DNA of 64,000 bases. Source: Prochlorococcus sp. AG-347-J21 (GTDB lineage: Bacteria; Cyanobacteriota; Cyanobacteriia; PCC-6307; Cyanobiaceae). Below the pieces are notes generated by a model, which had not been told where the DNA came from, searched no databases, and saw only the letters and a list, made by a program, of their open reading frames with translations. This document shows, in pieces, positions 36,580-45,619 of this stretch. The stretch is from assembly GCA_003281455.1 (NCBI GenBank), contig QCBX01000005.1, forward strand, positions 41,866 to 105,865, read 5' to 3'. How positions within the stretch are numbered: the stretch's first letter is position 1; every line of letters starts with the position of its first letter. Made by a program: the position numbers and the translations under genes.

Positions 36580-37749
36580 ATGAATGAACAGAAGGGGAGA
36601 TTTAAAAATCTTTATAAAAACTTGATTACCCCTGTATTAAAAAAAGACTCTGGAATTGATGCAGAATACTTAACAAATTTATCTCTTAGTCTCCTATCAT
36701 TCAGTTCAAGAAAATATAATTGGCCTATAGTATCTTCTATCTTAAAAAATCTAAATGAAGAATTTTCTGTAGTTGATAAAAGGTTAACTCAGAACATATG
36801 TGGAATAAATTTTTGTAATCCAATTGGTTTAGCTGCGGGTTTTGACAAAAATGGAAATGCCGCAAATATATGGAAAGATTTTGGTTTTGGATTTGCTGAG
36901 CTTGGTACAGTAACTAAATTTGCTCAGAATGGAAATCCCAAACCAAGGTTATTTAGATTAGCAGAAGAAGAAGCAGCATTAAATAGAATGGGTTTCAATA
37001 ATAATGGTGCTGAAAATCTAGTTAAAAACTTTGTAGAACAAGGAATTGAGTTTAAAAAAAACAGGGAGAATATTTGTTTAGGGATAAATTTCGGTAAGTC
37101 TAAAATCACAAGCTTGTCTCAAGCAAAAGATGATTATTTAACTTCTCTAAAATTATTAATTCCATATTGTGATTACGCAGCAATAAACGTAAGTTCTCCC
37201 AATACCGAAGGGCTAAGAAAGTTGCAAGATCCAATACTTCTAAAAGAACTTCTTAGAGAAATTAAAAACTTACCTAATTGTCCACCATTATTTGTAAAAA
37301 TTGCGCCAGATTTAAGCCTTAAAGATATTGAAGATATTTGCCAGTTAATAATAGAGGAAAATATCGATGGGATAATTGCTACTAACACCAGTATAGATAG
37401 ATTAGGTCTTGAAAATAGGAAGATCAGGCAAACAGGATTATTACTTTCTGAAGAAAATGGAGGATTAAGTGGAAAGCCTCTACAAAAAAAAGCAAATCAA
37501 ATAATAAAACATATACATAATATTGATAAAAAAATTATTTTAATTGGCGTTGGTGGAATCGATAGTCCTGAGTCGGCTTGGGAAAGAATTTGCTCTGGTG
37601 CATCATTAATTCAACTTTATACGGGATGGATATATAAAGGGCCACAATTAGTCCCCAATATACTTGAAGGGATTTTAAAGCAACTCAATATCCATCAATT
37701 GTCCAATATTAAAGAGGCCATTGGATCAGATTTAAAATGGGTTAAATAA
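36580..37749 (+). CDS. pyrD: Dihydroorotate dehydrogenase (quinone), class 2
   Basis: Oxidises dihydroorotate to orotate with electrons to the quinone pool. NPIGLAAGFDKNGNAANIW, GFAELGTVT, NRMGFNNNGAENLV, INVSSPNTEGLRKLQ (with the class 2 catalytic Ser region), VKIAPDLSLKDI and IIATNTSI are all family blocks. The N-terminal helical extension of ~45 residues and length 389 indicate the membrane-associated class 2 type. Another pyrimidine gene, pyrB, is 32 kb away. A cobD-like gene follows 17 bp later. Confidence 0.96.
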   Translation: MNEQKGRFKNLYKNLITPVLKKDSGIDAEYLTNLSLSLLSFSSRKYNWPIVSSILKNLNEEFSVVDKRLTQNICGINFCNPIGLAAGFDKNGNAANIWKDFGFGFAELGTVTKFAQNGNPKPRLFRLAEEEAALNRMGFNNNGAENLVKNFVEQGIEFKKNRENICLGINFGKSKITSLSQAKDDYLTSLKLLIPYCDYAAINVSSPNTEGLRKLQDPILLKELLREIKNLPNCPPLFVKIAPDLSLKDIEDICQLIIEENIDGIIATNTSIDRLGLENRKIRQTGLLLSEENGGLSGKPLQKKANQIIKHIHNIDKKIILIGVGGIDSPESAWERICSGASLIQLYTGWIYKGPQLVPNILEGILKQLNIHQLSNIKEAIGSDLKWVK

Positions 37750-37766
37750 AAATTAGAATATGAATA

Positions 37767-38891
37767 ATGAACAAAACATCAACTAATGATATCTCAATAT
37801 TAGCAATGAAAATATCAAACTTAAAGCATGGAGGAAATGTATTTGCAAATGCAAAAAAATTAAATTTATTACCCTCTGAAATCATTGATGCAAGTGCCTC
37901 GTTAGTACCCTTTGATCCACCTCAAATACTAATAGATTCATTAAATGCGGGAATTAAGAATCTTGGATTTAGATATTACCCAGAGAGAAACTTAAGTGAT
38001 CTGAAAGAAATAATCGGTAAATTTCATGGGATAAATCCAGAAAATATATTGCCTGGGAATGGAGCTTCTGAACTAATAACCTGGGCAGGTTATGAAGCAT
38101 CAAAATTTGGAATAAGTTGTATTCCTTCTCCATCATTTGTTGATTATGAAAGATCTTTAAATTGTTGGAATAGTAATTTTATACATTGCGAATTACCAAA
38201 GAACTGGAATGATATTTTTCCTCAATCATTTCCACTTCATCCAAAAGGTGATGTTATTTGGATAACAAATCCACACAACCCTACCGGCCAATTATGGGAA
38301 AAGAATTCTTTGGAGGAAGTTGTGAAAAAATATAAATTAGTTATCTGTGATGAAGCTTTCTTATCGATAACACCTAATGGAGACAAAGAATCTTTAATAC
38401 CATTAACCCAAAAATTTGATAATTTATTAGTCTTGAGAAGCTTGACCAAAATCTTCAATATTCCTGGTCTTAGATTAGGTTACGTTATTGGCTCATCGAA
38501 AAAACTTAAACAATGGGAAATAAATAGAGATCCTTGGCCTTTAAATGCATTTGCTATTAAAGCCGGAATTGATCTACTAAGTAATAAGAAATTCTATGAA
38601 CAGTGGACAAAACAGATTCACGACTGGATAAATATTGAAAAAAATAGAGTATTTGAAAAATTATCAAAAATAGAGAACCTTAAAGTTCATAACTCTTCAA
38701 CCAACTTTTTTTTAATAGAAAGCAAAACATCTTTGTCACCAAATATAAAATACCTAGAGAATAAAGGAATATTACTTAGAGAATGCGCTTCTTTTAAATT
38801 TCTAGGAGAAAAGTGGGCCAGAATAAGTCTGCAGAGTAAGAAAAATAATAGTCTTTTATGTAAAGAAATTCAGAATTCCTTTAAAAAATAA
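37767..38891 (+). CDS. Class I/II aminotransferase, threonine-phosphate decarboxylase-like
   Basis: PLP enzyme most like CobD/CobC, which makes (R)-1-amino-2-propanol phosphate for the lower loop of cobamides. Visible features are HGGNVFANAKKLN near the N-terminus (typical of CobD), ASASLVPFDPP, WITNPHNPTGQLW, VICDEAFLS and the PLP-lysine region RSLTKIFNIPGLRLGYVIG. HisC is a separate gene at 52631, which argues against this being a histidinol-phosphate enzyme. The 3' end overlaps convergent murG by 22 bp. Confidence 0.82.
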   Translation: MNKTSTNDISILAMKISNLKHGGNVFANAKKLNLLPSEIIDASASLVPFDPPQILIDSLNAGIKNLGFRYYPERNLSDLKEIIGKFHGINPENILPGNGASELITWAGYEASKFGISCIPSPSFVDYERSLNCWNSNFIHCELPKNWNDIFPQSFPLHPKGDVIWITNPHNPTGQLWEKNSLEEVVKKYKLVICDEAFLSITPNGDKESLIPLTQKFDNLLVLRSLTKIFNIPGLRLGYVIGSSKKLKQWEINRDPWPLNAFAIKAGIDLLSNKKFYEQWTKQIHDWINIEKNRVFEKLSKIENLKVHNSSTNFFLIESKTSLSPNIKYLENKGILLRECASFKFLGEKWARISLQSKKNNSLLCKEIQNSFKK

Positions 38892-39961
38892 TTAATTAAT
38901 TTTTTAATCTCTATTTGAGATTTTATTTTATTATTATTTTCCATGTTCTTCTTCATAAGATCTAATATCTCATAACAATTTTTTCCATTTTTTAATTTTA
39001 CTTCAAAAATTCTTTCTAGAGTTTCTTCAAAAACTTGTTTAGAAATTTTATTTTGATTAATTAGGATTGAGCCTCCATTTTCAGCAAGAATTAATGCATT
39101 CTTCTCCTGGTGATTATTTTTAGAATAAGGATATGGAATTAAAATTGAAGGCTTTTGAGTCTCTATCAGTTCATTTATTATTCCTGCGCCAGATCTCGAT
39201 ATTACAAGATCACAGTTTTGAATTAAAGCTGCGATTTCATTAGTAAATTTCTTTTGAACATAGTTTCTTGAATTTTCTACCTCAAAGGATTTTTGATTAT
39301 ATTCTCCAATAATATGAACTACACGAAACTTTTTTTTCATTAAAAATTCTATTGATTCGTAAACAATTTGATTTATAGCTTTTGCTCCTTGACTACCTCC
39401 CATAATAATTAAGAGTGGTCCTTCACCTTTTGGCACCCATACTGGGAGTAGATTAAATTTATAGAATTGCTCCCTTAAAGGGGTACCGGTAAAAATAGTT
39501 TTACAATTTTTTAAATAAGAATTTGTTTTATTAAATCCTAAAAAAACATAATTACATAAAAAACCAAAGTATTTTGTGACCATGCCTGGTATTAGATTTG
39601 ATTCATGAATAATCACGGGTATCCGGAGAAGTTTTGAGGCTACAATAGTAGGAGCTGAAATATAGCCTCCAGTAGTAAAAACCAAGTTAATTTTTTTTTC
39701 TTTTAAAATCCTCATTATTTGGAAAGTTGATATTAAAATTTTTATATATTGGTAAAACAAAAAAATATTATTTCTTGGTGTTTTGATATTCAAAGTCTTA
39801 AAATCATAAGCATTGGGAATCAAATTTGCATCAAGTCTTTCATTAACGCCCAACCAATGAATATTCCATTTATCTTCGACCTCTTTAGAAACGACTAAAG
39901 CTGGGAAAATATGGCCTCCTGTACCGCTAGCTGCAACTAATAAATTATTTTTTTTAGACAT
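38870..39961 (-). CDS. murG: UDP-GlcNAc transferase MurG
   Basis: Peripheral membrane glycosyltransferase that adds N-acetylglucosamine to lipid I to give lipid II. The N-terminal AASGTGGHIFPALVVSKEV is the classic GxGGH loop; [43 protein letters not shown] and the donor-binding ISRSGAGIINELIETQKPSILIP fit (the last block shown in part: SRSGAGIINELIE). Length 363 is normal. Its last 22 bp overlap the end of the cobD-like gene. It is divergent from a secreted hypothetical with 41 bp between. Confidence 0.96.
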   Translation of the reverse strand: MSKKNNLLVAASGTGGHIFPALVVSKEVEDKWNIHWLGVNERLDANLIPNAYDFKTLNIKTPRNNIFLFYQYIKILISTFQIMRILKEKKINLVFTTGGYISAPTIVASKLLRIPVIIHESNLIPGMVTKYFGFLCNYVFLGFNKTNSYLKNCKTIFTGTPLREQFYKFNLLPVWVPKGEGPLLIIMGGSQGAKAINQIVYESIEFLMKKKFRVVHIIGEYNQKSFEVENSRNYVQKKFTNEIAALIQNCDLVISRSGAGIINELIETQKPSILIPYPYSKNNHQEKNALILAENGGSILINQNKISKQVFEETLERIFEVKLKNGKNCYEILDLMKKNMENNNKIKSQIEIKKLINYFLKEF

Positions 39962-40002
39962 GAAAACTTAAATCAGTAAAATAAAAATAACAAACAATAA
40001 AT

Positions 40003-40728
40003 ATGTTTAAATTAAACTTATTCAAAAAAATAGGAACTACTCTCTATTTATTTATTTATCTCATTTTTCCCTATTCAGCAATAACTCAAACTTTGGAAGT
40101 TGACTTTAGCAAAAGTCTAGAAAACTCGTTAAATGCTAATGACTTAGAGTTTATTAGAAAAAATTTTAGAAATAATGAAAAACAAAATATACTAAAACAA
40201 TTTTCAAATATTATTAATGATTTCCCTGACAGCAAATGGAAGATAAAAAGATTAAAATCAAATACTCAAAATCAAGATATTTTGCGAATAAAAGTTTCAG
40301 GAAAAAAAATAGTTAATAGAGAAATATATTTACTAGAGTCTAATTTTGATTATTTATTTTCAACGAAAAATAAAAAAGTAGATGAAGGTATCGTAAAAAA
40401 TTTATTCACAACAATAAGAAACGATTATGGGAAGTTAGATATAAGTTTTAAAATTCCTGATAAAGTTCTAACTGGTTCAAACTATGAGATAGATATTATC
40501 CTAAATGAACCTCTTGAAGAAGTGATTATTGCTGGGGCTATAAAACCTCATCAGATAAATTCATTTTTTGAACAAGAAATTATTTTGGAACCATTAGCAT
40601 CTGGGGGTATTTTTAAAATGACAAGGGCCCCTTCAAAACCTGGGATACAAGTTTGGTCAGGAATAATAGCTCACCCAGAAGGAATGATAACTTTCACAAA
40701 GAGTATTGATATAGTTGATGAGATATAG
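40003..40728 (+). CDS. Exported hypothetical protein
   Basis: No family recognised. The N-terminus has two or three lysines then a hydrophobic stretch (TTLYLFIYLIFPYSAITQT), which looks like a signal peptide or membrane anchor. The remainder is soluble, with an alternating polar/hydrophobic pattern near the C-terminus (DISFKIPDKVL, YEIDIILNEPLEEVIIAGAI) suggesting a beta-sandwich. No cysteines for a lipobox. It lies between divergent murG and convergent pgk (1-bp gap). Periplasmic or lumenal location is an inference. Confidence 0.75.
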   Translation: MFKLNLFKKIGTTLYLFIYLIFPYSAITQTLEVDFSKSLENSLNANDLEFIRKNFRNNEKQNILKQFSNIINDFPDSKWKIKRLKSNTQNQDILRIKVSGKKIVNREIYLLESNFDYLFSTKNKKVDEGIVKNLFTTIRNDYGKLDISFKIPDKVLTGSNYEIDIILNEPLEEVIIAGAIKPHQINSFFEQEIILEPLASGGIFKMTRAPSKPGIQVWSGIIAHPEGMITFTKSIDIVDEI

Positions 40729-40729
40729 C

Positions 40730-41938
40730 CTAAGCGTCGTTTAAAGCAGCCACACCAGGTAAAGTTTTACCTTCTAAAAGTTCTAAACTAGCACCTCCTC
40801 CAGTGGAAATATGTGACATTTTCTCAGCTAATCCTGCTTTTTCCACTGCTGCAACTGAATCTCCACCACCAATTATTGTACAAACTTCAGAAAAAGCACT
40901 TAAGTCAGCAAGGGTCGTGGCTATTGCATTTGTACCTTCTGCAAATTTATCAAATTCAAAAACTCCCATTGGACCATTCCAAATAATCGTCTTACATTCT
41001 GCAAGAGCATTCTGAAAAACTTTAATGGAATCTGGACCAATATCGAGACCCATCCAATCCCCACTAATGGAATCAATTTGAGATATTTTACTTTCGGCTT
41101 CAGGAGAAAATTCATTAGCTAAAACAACATCAGTGGGTAATAATAATTCAACTCCTTTTGCTTTTGCTTTTGCTTCTAAATCTTTAGCAAGCTCAAGTTT
41201 ATCTTCTTCTACAAGGCTTTTCCCGACATCTAGACCTCTAGCTTTATAAAAAGTAAAAATCATACCTCCACCAATCATGATTTTGTCACACTTATCTAGT
41301 AAAGAATCAAGCACTCCTATTTTGCTACTAACCTTTGATCCTCCAACTATTGCCGCCAACGGACGCTTTGGAGCATCTATCGCTCCTTGTAAGTATTTTA
41401 ATTCTTTTTCTAAAAGGAATCCAGCTACTGATGGACTTAAATAATTAGTAACTCCCTGAGTTGAAGCATGAGCTCTATGAGCGGCACCAAATGCATCATT
41501 TACATACATATCTGCATGTGATGCTAAATTTTTAGCAAAATCTAAATCGTTCTTTTCCTCTTCACCAAAAAAACGAACATTTTCAAGTAAAAGAACATCT
41601 CCATTACTTAAGCTATTAGACTGTGCAACTGATTCATCACCAATACAACTGTTAGTAAGAGCAACATTTTGCTTTAACAATTCACTTAATCTTGCTGCTA
41701 CTGGAGTTAATCTCATTTTTTCATTTACCTGACCCTTTGGTCTACCAAAATGAGCAGCTAAAATAACTTTTGCAGAATGATTAATAAGATATTCAATAGT
41801 TGGGATCGCTGCACGAATACGCGTATCATCGGTTATTTGACCATCTTCATTTAATGGAACATTAAAATCTACTCTTACAAGAACTTTTTTTCCTTCTAAA
41901 TGTGTCTTATCAAGACTGGAGAGAGATAACTTTGACAT
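40730..41938 (-). CDS. pgk: Phosphoglycerate kinase
   Basis: Interconverts 3-phosphoglycerate and 1,3-bisphosphoglycerate in the Calvin cycle and glycolysis. Conserved blocks: [89 protein letters not shown] and the ATP loop [15 protein letters not shown]. Length 402 is typical. It converges with the exported hypothetical at a 1-bp gap, with no room for a terminator between. Confidence 0.98.
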   Translation of the reverse strand: MSKLSLSSLDKTHLEGKKVLVRVDFNVPLNEDGQITDDTRIRAAIPTIEYLINHSAKVILAAHFGRPKGQVNEKMRLTPVAARLSELLKQNVALTNSCIGDESVAQSNSLSNGDVLLLENVRFFGEEEKNDLDFAKNLASHADMYVNDAFGAAHRAHASTQGVTNYLSPSVAGFLLEKELKYLQGAIDAPKRPLAAIVGGSKVSSKIGVLDSLLDKCDKIMIGGGMIFTFYKARGLDVGKSLVEEDKLELAKDLEAKAKAKGVELLLPTDVVLANEFSPEAESKISQIDSISGDWMGLDIGPDSIKVFQNALAECKTIIWNGPMGVFEFDKFAEGTNAIATTLADLSAFSEVCTIIGGGDSVAAVEKAGLAEKMSHISTGGGASLELLEGKTLPGVAALNDA

Positions 41939-42151
41939 TAAACAAGCTTAATTTTTAATCTTAAGACCCTAACGTTAATTTGGGCTTATTGGGTTAAAAA
42001 GTAGTTACTGTTACCTATGCCTTAATAAATTTTAAGAATTAACGATTATAAAAATTTTTCAGTCATTAAATTTATACTAAACTTTAGAAGTAAATACTTT
42101 TGAAACTTATAAAAACTAAAAGGAATACAAAATTTTATTTGATTTATTGAA

Positions 42152-43024
42152 GTGGACATACCCAAAATTCAATGGTACCCAGGCCATATCGCAAAAGCAG
42201 AAAAGAAATTATCTGAAGTTATCAATAAAGTAGATTTAGTTATAGAAGTTAGAGATGCAAGAATTCCCTTGTCAACAGGTCATCCACACTTAAATAAATG
42301 GATAAATAATAAAAAACATATTCTTGTTATTAACAGATCAGACATGATATCCCCTCATACAATCAATAGTTGGAATAAATGGTTTAATGCTAAAGATCAA
42401 TATCCTCTTTGGTGTGATGCTAAAAGAGGAATAGGTATTAAAGAAATTTGTAAGTCAGCCAAAGATTCTAGGTCGTCAATAGACGATAGAAGACTCTCTA
42501 GAGGAATGCGAATTAGGTCAATTAGAGCCCTTTTACTTGGTTTCCCAAACGTAGGAAAGTCAGCATTAATTAATAGAATTGCAAAAAAAAGAGTTGTAGA
42601 TAGCGCTAGGAAAGCAGGCGTTACTCGTAATTTAAGATGGATAAAATTAGAAAGTGGTATAGATCTGCTAGATGCTCCTGGGGTTATACCTCCAAATTTA
42701 GAAGATCAAAAATCAGCACTTAATCTTGCACTGTGTGACGATATTGGTGAAGCTGCTTATGAAATAGAGAGTGTCGCAATTGGATTTATCAAAATTATAT
42801 CCACTCTCAACAAAGATAAGAATGCGAATATCTCAGTTAAACAAATATCTAATAGATATGGAGTTGATATTGCAAAAGGCTTTAAGAGTCCTTCTGCTTG
42901 GATCGACGAAGCAGCTTCAAAACATACCTCAGGCGATGTAAGGAGAATGTCTCATAAGTTATTAGAAGATTATAGAAATCAAATGCTGGGTAAAATTGCT
43001 TTAGAAGTCCCACTATGGAATTAA
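42152..43024 (+). CDS. YlqF/RbgA-type circularly permuted GTPase
   Basis: Ribosome-assembly GTPase acting on the 50S subunit. The G motifs are in permuted order: G4-type NRSD near residue 60, then P-loop GFPNVGKS near residues 130-137, then DAPG (G3). The N-terminal IQWYPGHIAKAEKKL is the family signature (WFPGHMxKA). Length 290 fits. It starts at GTG and overlaps rluD by 10 bp, so two ribosome-maturation genes are translationally coupled. RbgA in Bacillus is essential for late 50S assembly. Confidence 0.92.
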   Translation: MDIPKIQWYPGHIAKAEKKLSEVINKVDLVIEVRDARIPLSTGHPHLNKWINNKKHILVINRSDMISPHTINSWNKWFNAKDQYPLWCDAKRGIGIKEICKSAKDSRSSIDDRRLSRGMRIRSIRALLLGFPNVGKSALINRIAKKRVVDSARKAGVTRNLRWIKLESGIDLLDAPGVIPPNLEDQKSALNLALCDDIGEAAYEIESVAIGFIKIISTLNKDKNANISVKQISNRYGVDIAKGFKSPSAWIDEAASKHTSGDVRRMSHKLLEDYRNQMLGKIALEVPLWN

Positions 43025-43974
43025 ATAATCAAAATTCTTTCGGCATTGGAGAAGGTGAGCTTATAGAAATTATTTATGAGCTACCTCTTCCTATGAGGCT
43101 AGACAGATGGTTGGTAAGTAAAAGACCAGAACAAAGTAGAGCAAGAATTCAACATTTTATAAATTCAGGTTTAGTACTTGTAAATTACAAGACCGCGAAA
43201 GCAAAGACCCCATTAAAAAATGGTGACAATGTTCAAATATGGATGCCTCCTCCAGAACCTCTTATTTATTTGAAACCTGAAAAAATGGATTTAAATATCC
43301 TTTTTGAAGACGAGCACATCATAGTAATAAATAAACAATCAGGTCTAATAGTTCATCCAGCCCCTGGACACAAATCAGGCACGTTAGTGAATGGATTACT
43401 TTTTCACTGTAAAGATCTACCTGGAATTAATGGGAAACTAAGACCTGGGATTGTTCACAGATTAGATAAAGATACCTCCGGATGTATGGTGGTTGCAAAA
43501 AGCCAAGAGGCATTAGTAAATCTCCAGAAACAAATTAAAGAAAAAATAGCATCACGCGAATATATTGCAGTAATTCATGGAGCACCTAATTCTGAAGAAG
43601 GCCAAATAGTGGGACACATTGGCAGAGATAAATTAAATAGATTGAAATATAAAGTAGTTGAAGAAACTTCAGGAAGATATGCCTGTACCTATTGGAAATT
43701 AGAAGAAAGATTTGGCAATTACTCATTAATGAGTTTCAAACTAGATACGGGGCGAACGCATCAAATAAGAGTTCATTGCGCTCACATTAATCATCCAATT
43801 GTGGGTGATCCATTATATGGAAGATGTAAAAAACTACCGTGTAAATTAGATGGCCAAGCTTTACACGCCATTAAGCTTGGACTTATACATCCAATAAATG
43901 GTAAAGAAATGATATTTGAATCAGAATTACCATTAGATTTTAAAAAATTACTAAGTGTTCTTAAAATTAAATAA
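43015..43974 (+). CDS. rluD: Large-subunit pseudouridine synthase (RluD-like)
   Basis: Converts uridines in helix 69 of 23S rRNA to pseudouridine. An N-terminal S4 RNA-binding domain (MRLDRWLVSKRPEQSRARIQ) precedes the catalytic domain with the RluA signature GIVHRLDKDTSGCMVVAK, which contains the catalytic Asp, and GRTHQIRVHCAHINHPIVGD. Length 319 is normal. It overlaps the upstream GTPase gene by 10 bp and its 3' end overlaps the convergent ABC gene by 8 bp. RluA/RluC/RluD specificity cannot be fixed from motifs alone. Confidence 0.93.
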   Translation: MELNNQNSFGIGEGELIEIIYELPLPMRLDRWLVSKRPEQSRARIQHFINSGLVLVNYKTAKAKTPLKNGDNVQIWMPPPEPLIYLKPEKMDLNILFEDEHIIVINKQSGLIVHPAPGHKSGTLVNGLLFHCKDLPGINGKLRPGIVHRLDKDTSGCMVVAKSQEALVNLQKQIKEKIASREYIAVIHGAPNSEEGQIVGHIGRDKLNRLKYKVVEETSGRYACTYWKLEERFGNYSLMSFKLDTGRTHQIRVHCAHINHPIVGDPLYGRCKKLPCKLDGQALHAIKLGLIHPINGKEMIFESELPLDFKKLLSVLKIK

Positions 43975-45565
43975 GATTTAAAGAGGAATTTATAAGCGAT
44001 TTTGTATAAGTGTTTTGAGTTTTAGTGAATATTGTAGAACTTTCTCCTTCATCAACTATCTTTCCTTGATTCATAACTAGCAACCTATCACAAAATCTTT
44101 TAGCAATACCTAAATCATGGGTAATAAAGATAATTGTTAAATTCATTTTTTCTTGAAATACTCTAAGTAATTCAAGAATCTCTATTTTTACTGAAGCATC
44201 CAACATATTTACGCTCTCATCACAAATTAAAATTTTTGGCTTCAGCAATAACGCCCTAGCTAATGAAATTCTTTGCAATTGACCACCAGATAATTGGCTA
44301 GGATAAGAATTAAAAAAATCATTATTTAAGGGAAGATTTAAATTTATTAACATTAATTTTATTTCTTTTTCGATTTGTCTTTTATCTGAAATTTTTTGAA
44401 TAAAAAATATATCTTCCAAAATATTTTTAATTGTCATTTTCGGATTCAAACTTGAAAAAGGATCTTGAAAAATAATTTGCACATTATTGTTCTTTTTAAA
44501 AGATTTATTTTTTTTCAATGCATGATTTTTATCATAAATTTTTATTTCACCACCTCTTACTTTAAGGAGTCCAATTAAAGCCCTACATAATGTACTTTTA
44601 CCGCTCCCTGAAGAACCAACAATTCCAAGAGTCTCATTCTCATATAACTTAAAACTAACTTCATTTAAAGCCTTATTCCATTTATTGATGAAAATTGAAG
44701 AATTTAATTTATACCAATGTCTTAGGTTATTTACCTCTAGAATGACGTGATCTCGAGCATTATTTTGAGTATTTGGTTCTAATACTATTTTTGAAGCATT
44801 TACTAACTTTTTCCCGATTTCTGATTTTGGTGATTGAAAAATATCTAATATATTTCCTTTTTCAACAATCGATCCCTTTTCAATTATTGCAACTTTTTTA
44901 CACCACTTTGCTGCAAGATTTATATCGTGACTAATTAAAATTAAAGTTGTATCAAATTCATTACATAGATTAATTATTTCCTGCATAATTTCAAAACTTG
45001 TTTTGGTATCTAAGCTTGTTGTAGGTTCATCAGCAATTAATAATTTAGGTTTCAAAGCAAGTGCCATTGCTATAGAAACTCTCTGTCTCATTCCACCGCT
45101 AAATTGATGTGGGAAAGAATCAAGTCTACTTTCTTCAATTCCGACTTTTTGAAAAACTTCTCTTACTAATTTTTTAATAGCTGAAGAAGATTTAGTTTGA
45201 TCATGTGTTTTAAATAATTCATATAAATGATCCCCAATTCTCATTAGCGGATTAAGTTTTTTTATAGAGTCTTGATAAATAAATCCAAAATTCTTTCTTC
45301 TAAATAATTGTGCATCTTTGTTATTTATTTTCCTAGGATCTACATTAGAAATCGATAGATACCCCTTAGTAGTAGCCTTTTCAGGCAATATATTTACTAA
45401 TGTTTTTGCAAAAGTGGTCTTTCCACATCCAGAAGGTCCTATTATGGCCAAATGATCTCCACTATCTATTTCCAAATTAAAATTTTTGAAAATAGGTTGC
45501 TGTTTTAGACCATATCTAACAGTAAGATTTTTAACTACAATAATTTTTTCTTTATTTTTTTCCAT
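43967..45565 (-). CDS. ABC transporter with two fused ATPase domains (peptide/nickel type)
   Basis: A single 532-residue chain with two complete ATP-binding cassettes. Domain 1: GPSGCGKTTFAK, FSGGMRQRVSIAMALALKPKLLIADEPTT (shown in part: SGGMRQRVSIAMAL) and H-loop ISHDINL. Domain 2: GSSGSGKSTLC, LSGGQLQRISLARALLLKP and ITHDLGI. The arrangement matches fused DppD-DppF/YejF-type ATPases of oligopeptide importers. No permease or solute-binding protein genes lie nearby, so the substrate is unknown. It converges on rluD with an 8-bp overlap and diverges from rsh. Confidence 0.92.
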   Translation of the reverse strand: MEKNKEKIIVVKNLTVRYGLKQQPIFKNFNLEIDSGDHLAIIGPSGCGKTTFAKTLVNILPEKATTKGYLSISNVDPRKINNKDAQLFRRKNFGFIYQDSIKKLNPLMRIGDHLYELFKTHDQTKSSSAIKKLVREVFQKVGIEESRLDSFPHQFSGGMRQRVSIAMALALKPKLLIADEPTTSLDTKTSFEIMQEIINLCNEFDTTLILISHDINLAAKWCKKVAIIEKGSIVEKGNILDIFQSPKSEIGKKLVNASKIVLEPNTQNNARDHVILEVNNLRHWYKLNSSIFINKWNKALNEVSFKLYENETLGIVGSSGSGKSTLCRALIGLLKVRGGEIKIYDKNHALKKNKSFKKNNNVQIIFQDPFSSLNPKMTIKNILEDIFFIQKISDKRQIEKEIKLMLINLNLPLNNDFFNSYPSQLSGGQLQRISLARALLLKPKILICDESVNMLDASVKIEILELLRVFQEKMNLTIIFITHDLGIAKRFCDRLLVMNQGKIVDEGESSTIFTKTQNTYTKSLINSSLNLI

Positions 45566-45619
45566 GATTTATAGCAAATTTTTCTAGACCTAAATAAAAT
45601 ACATCTAAAGCAATATAAA

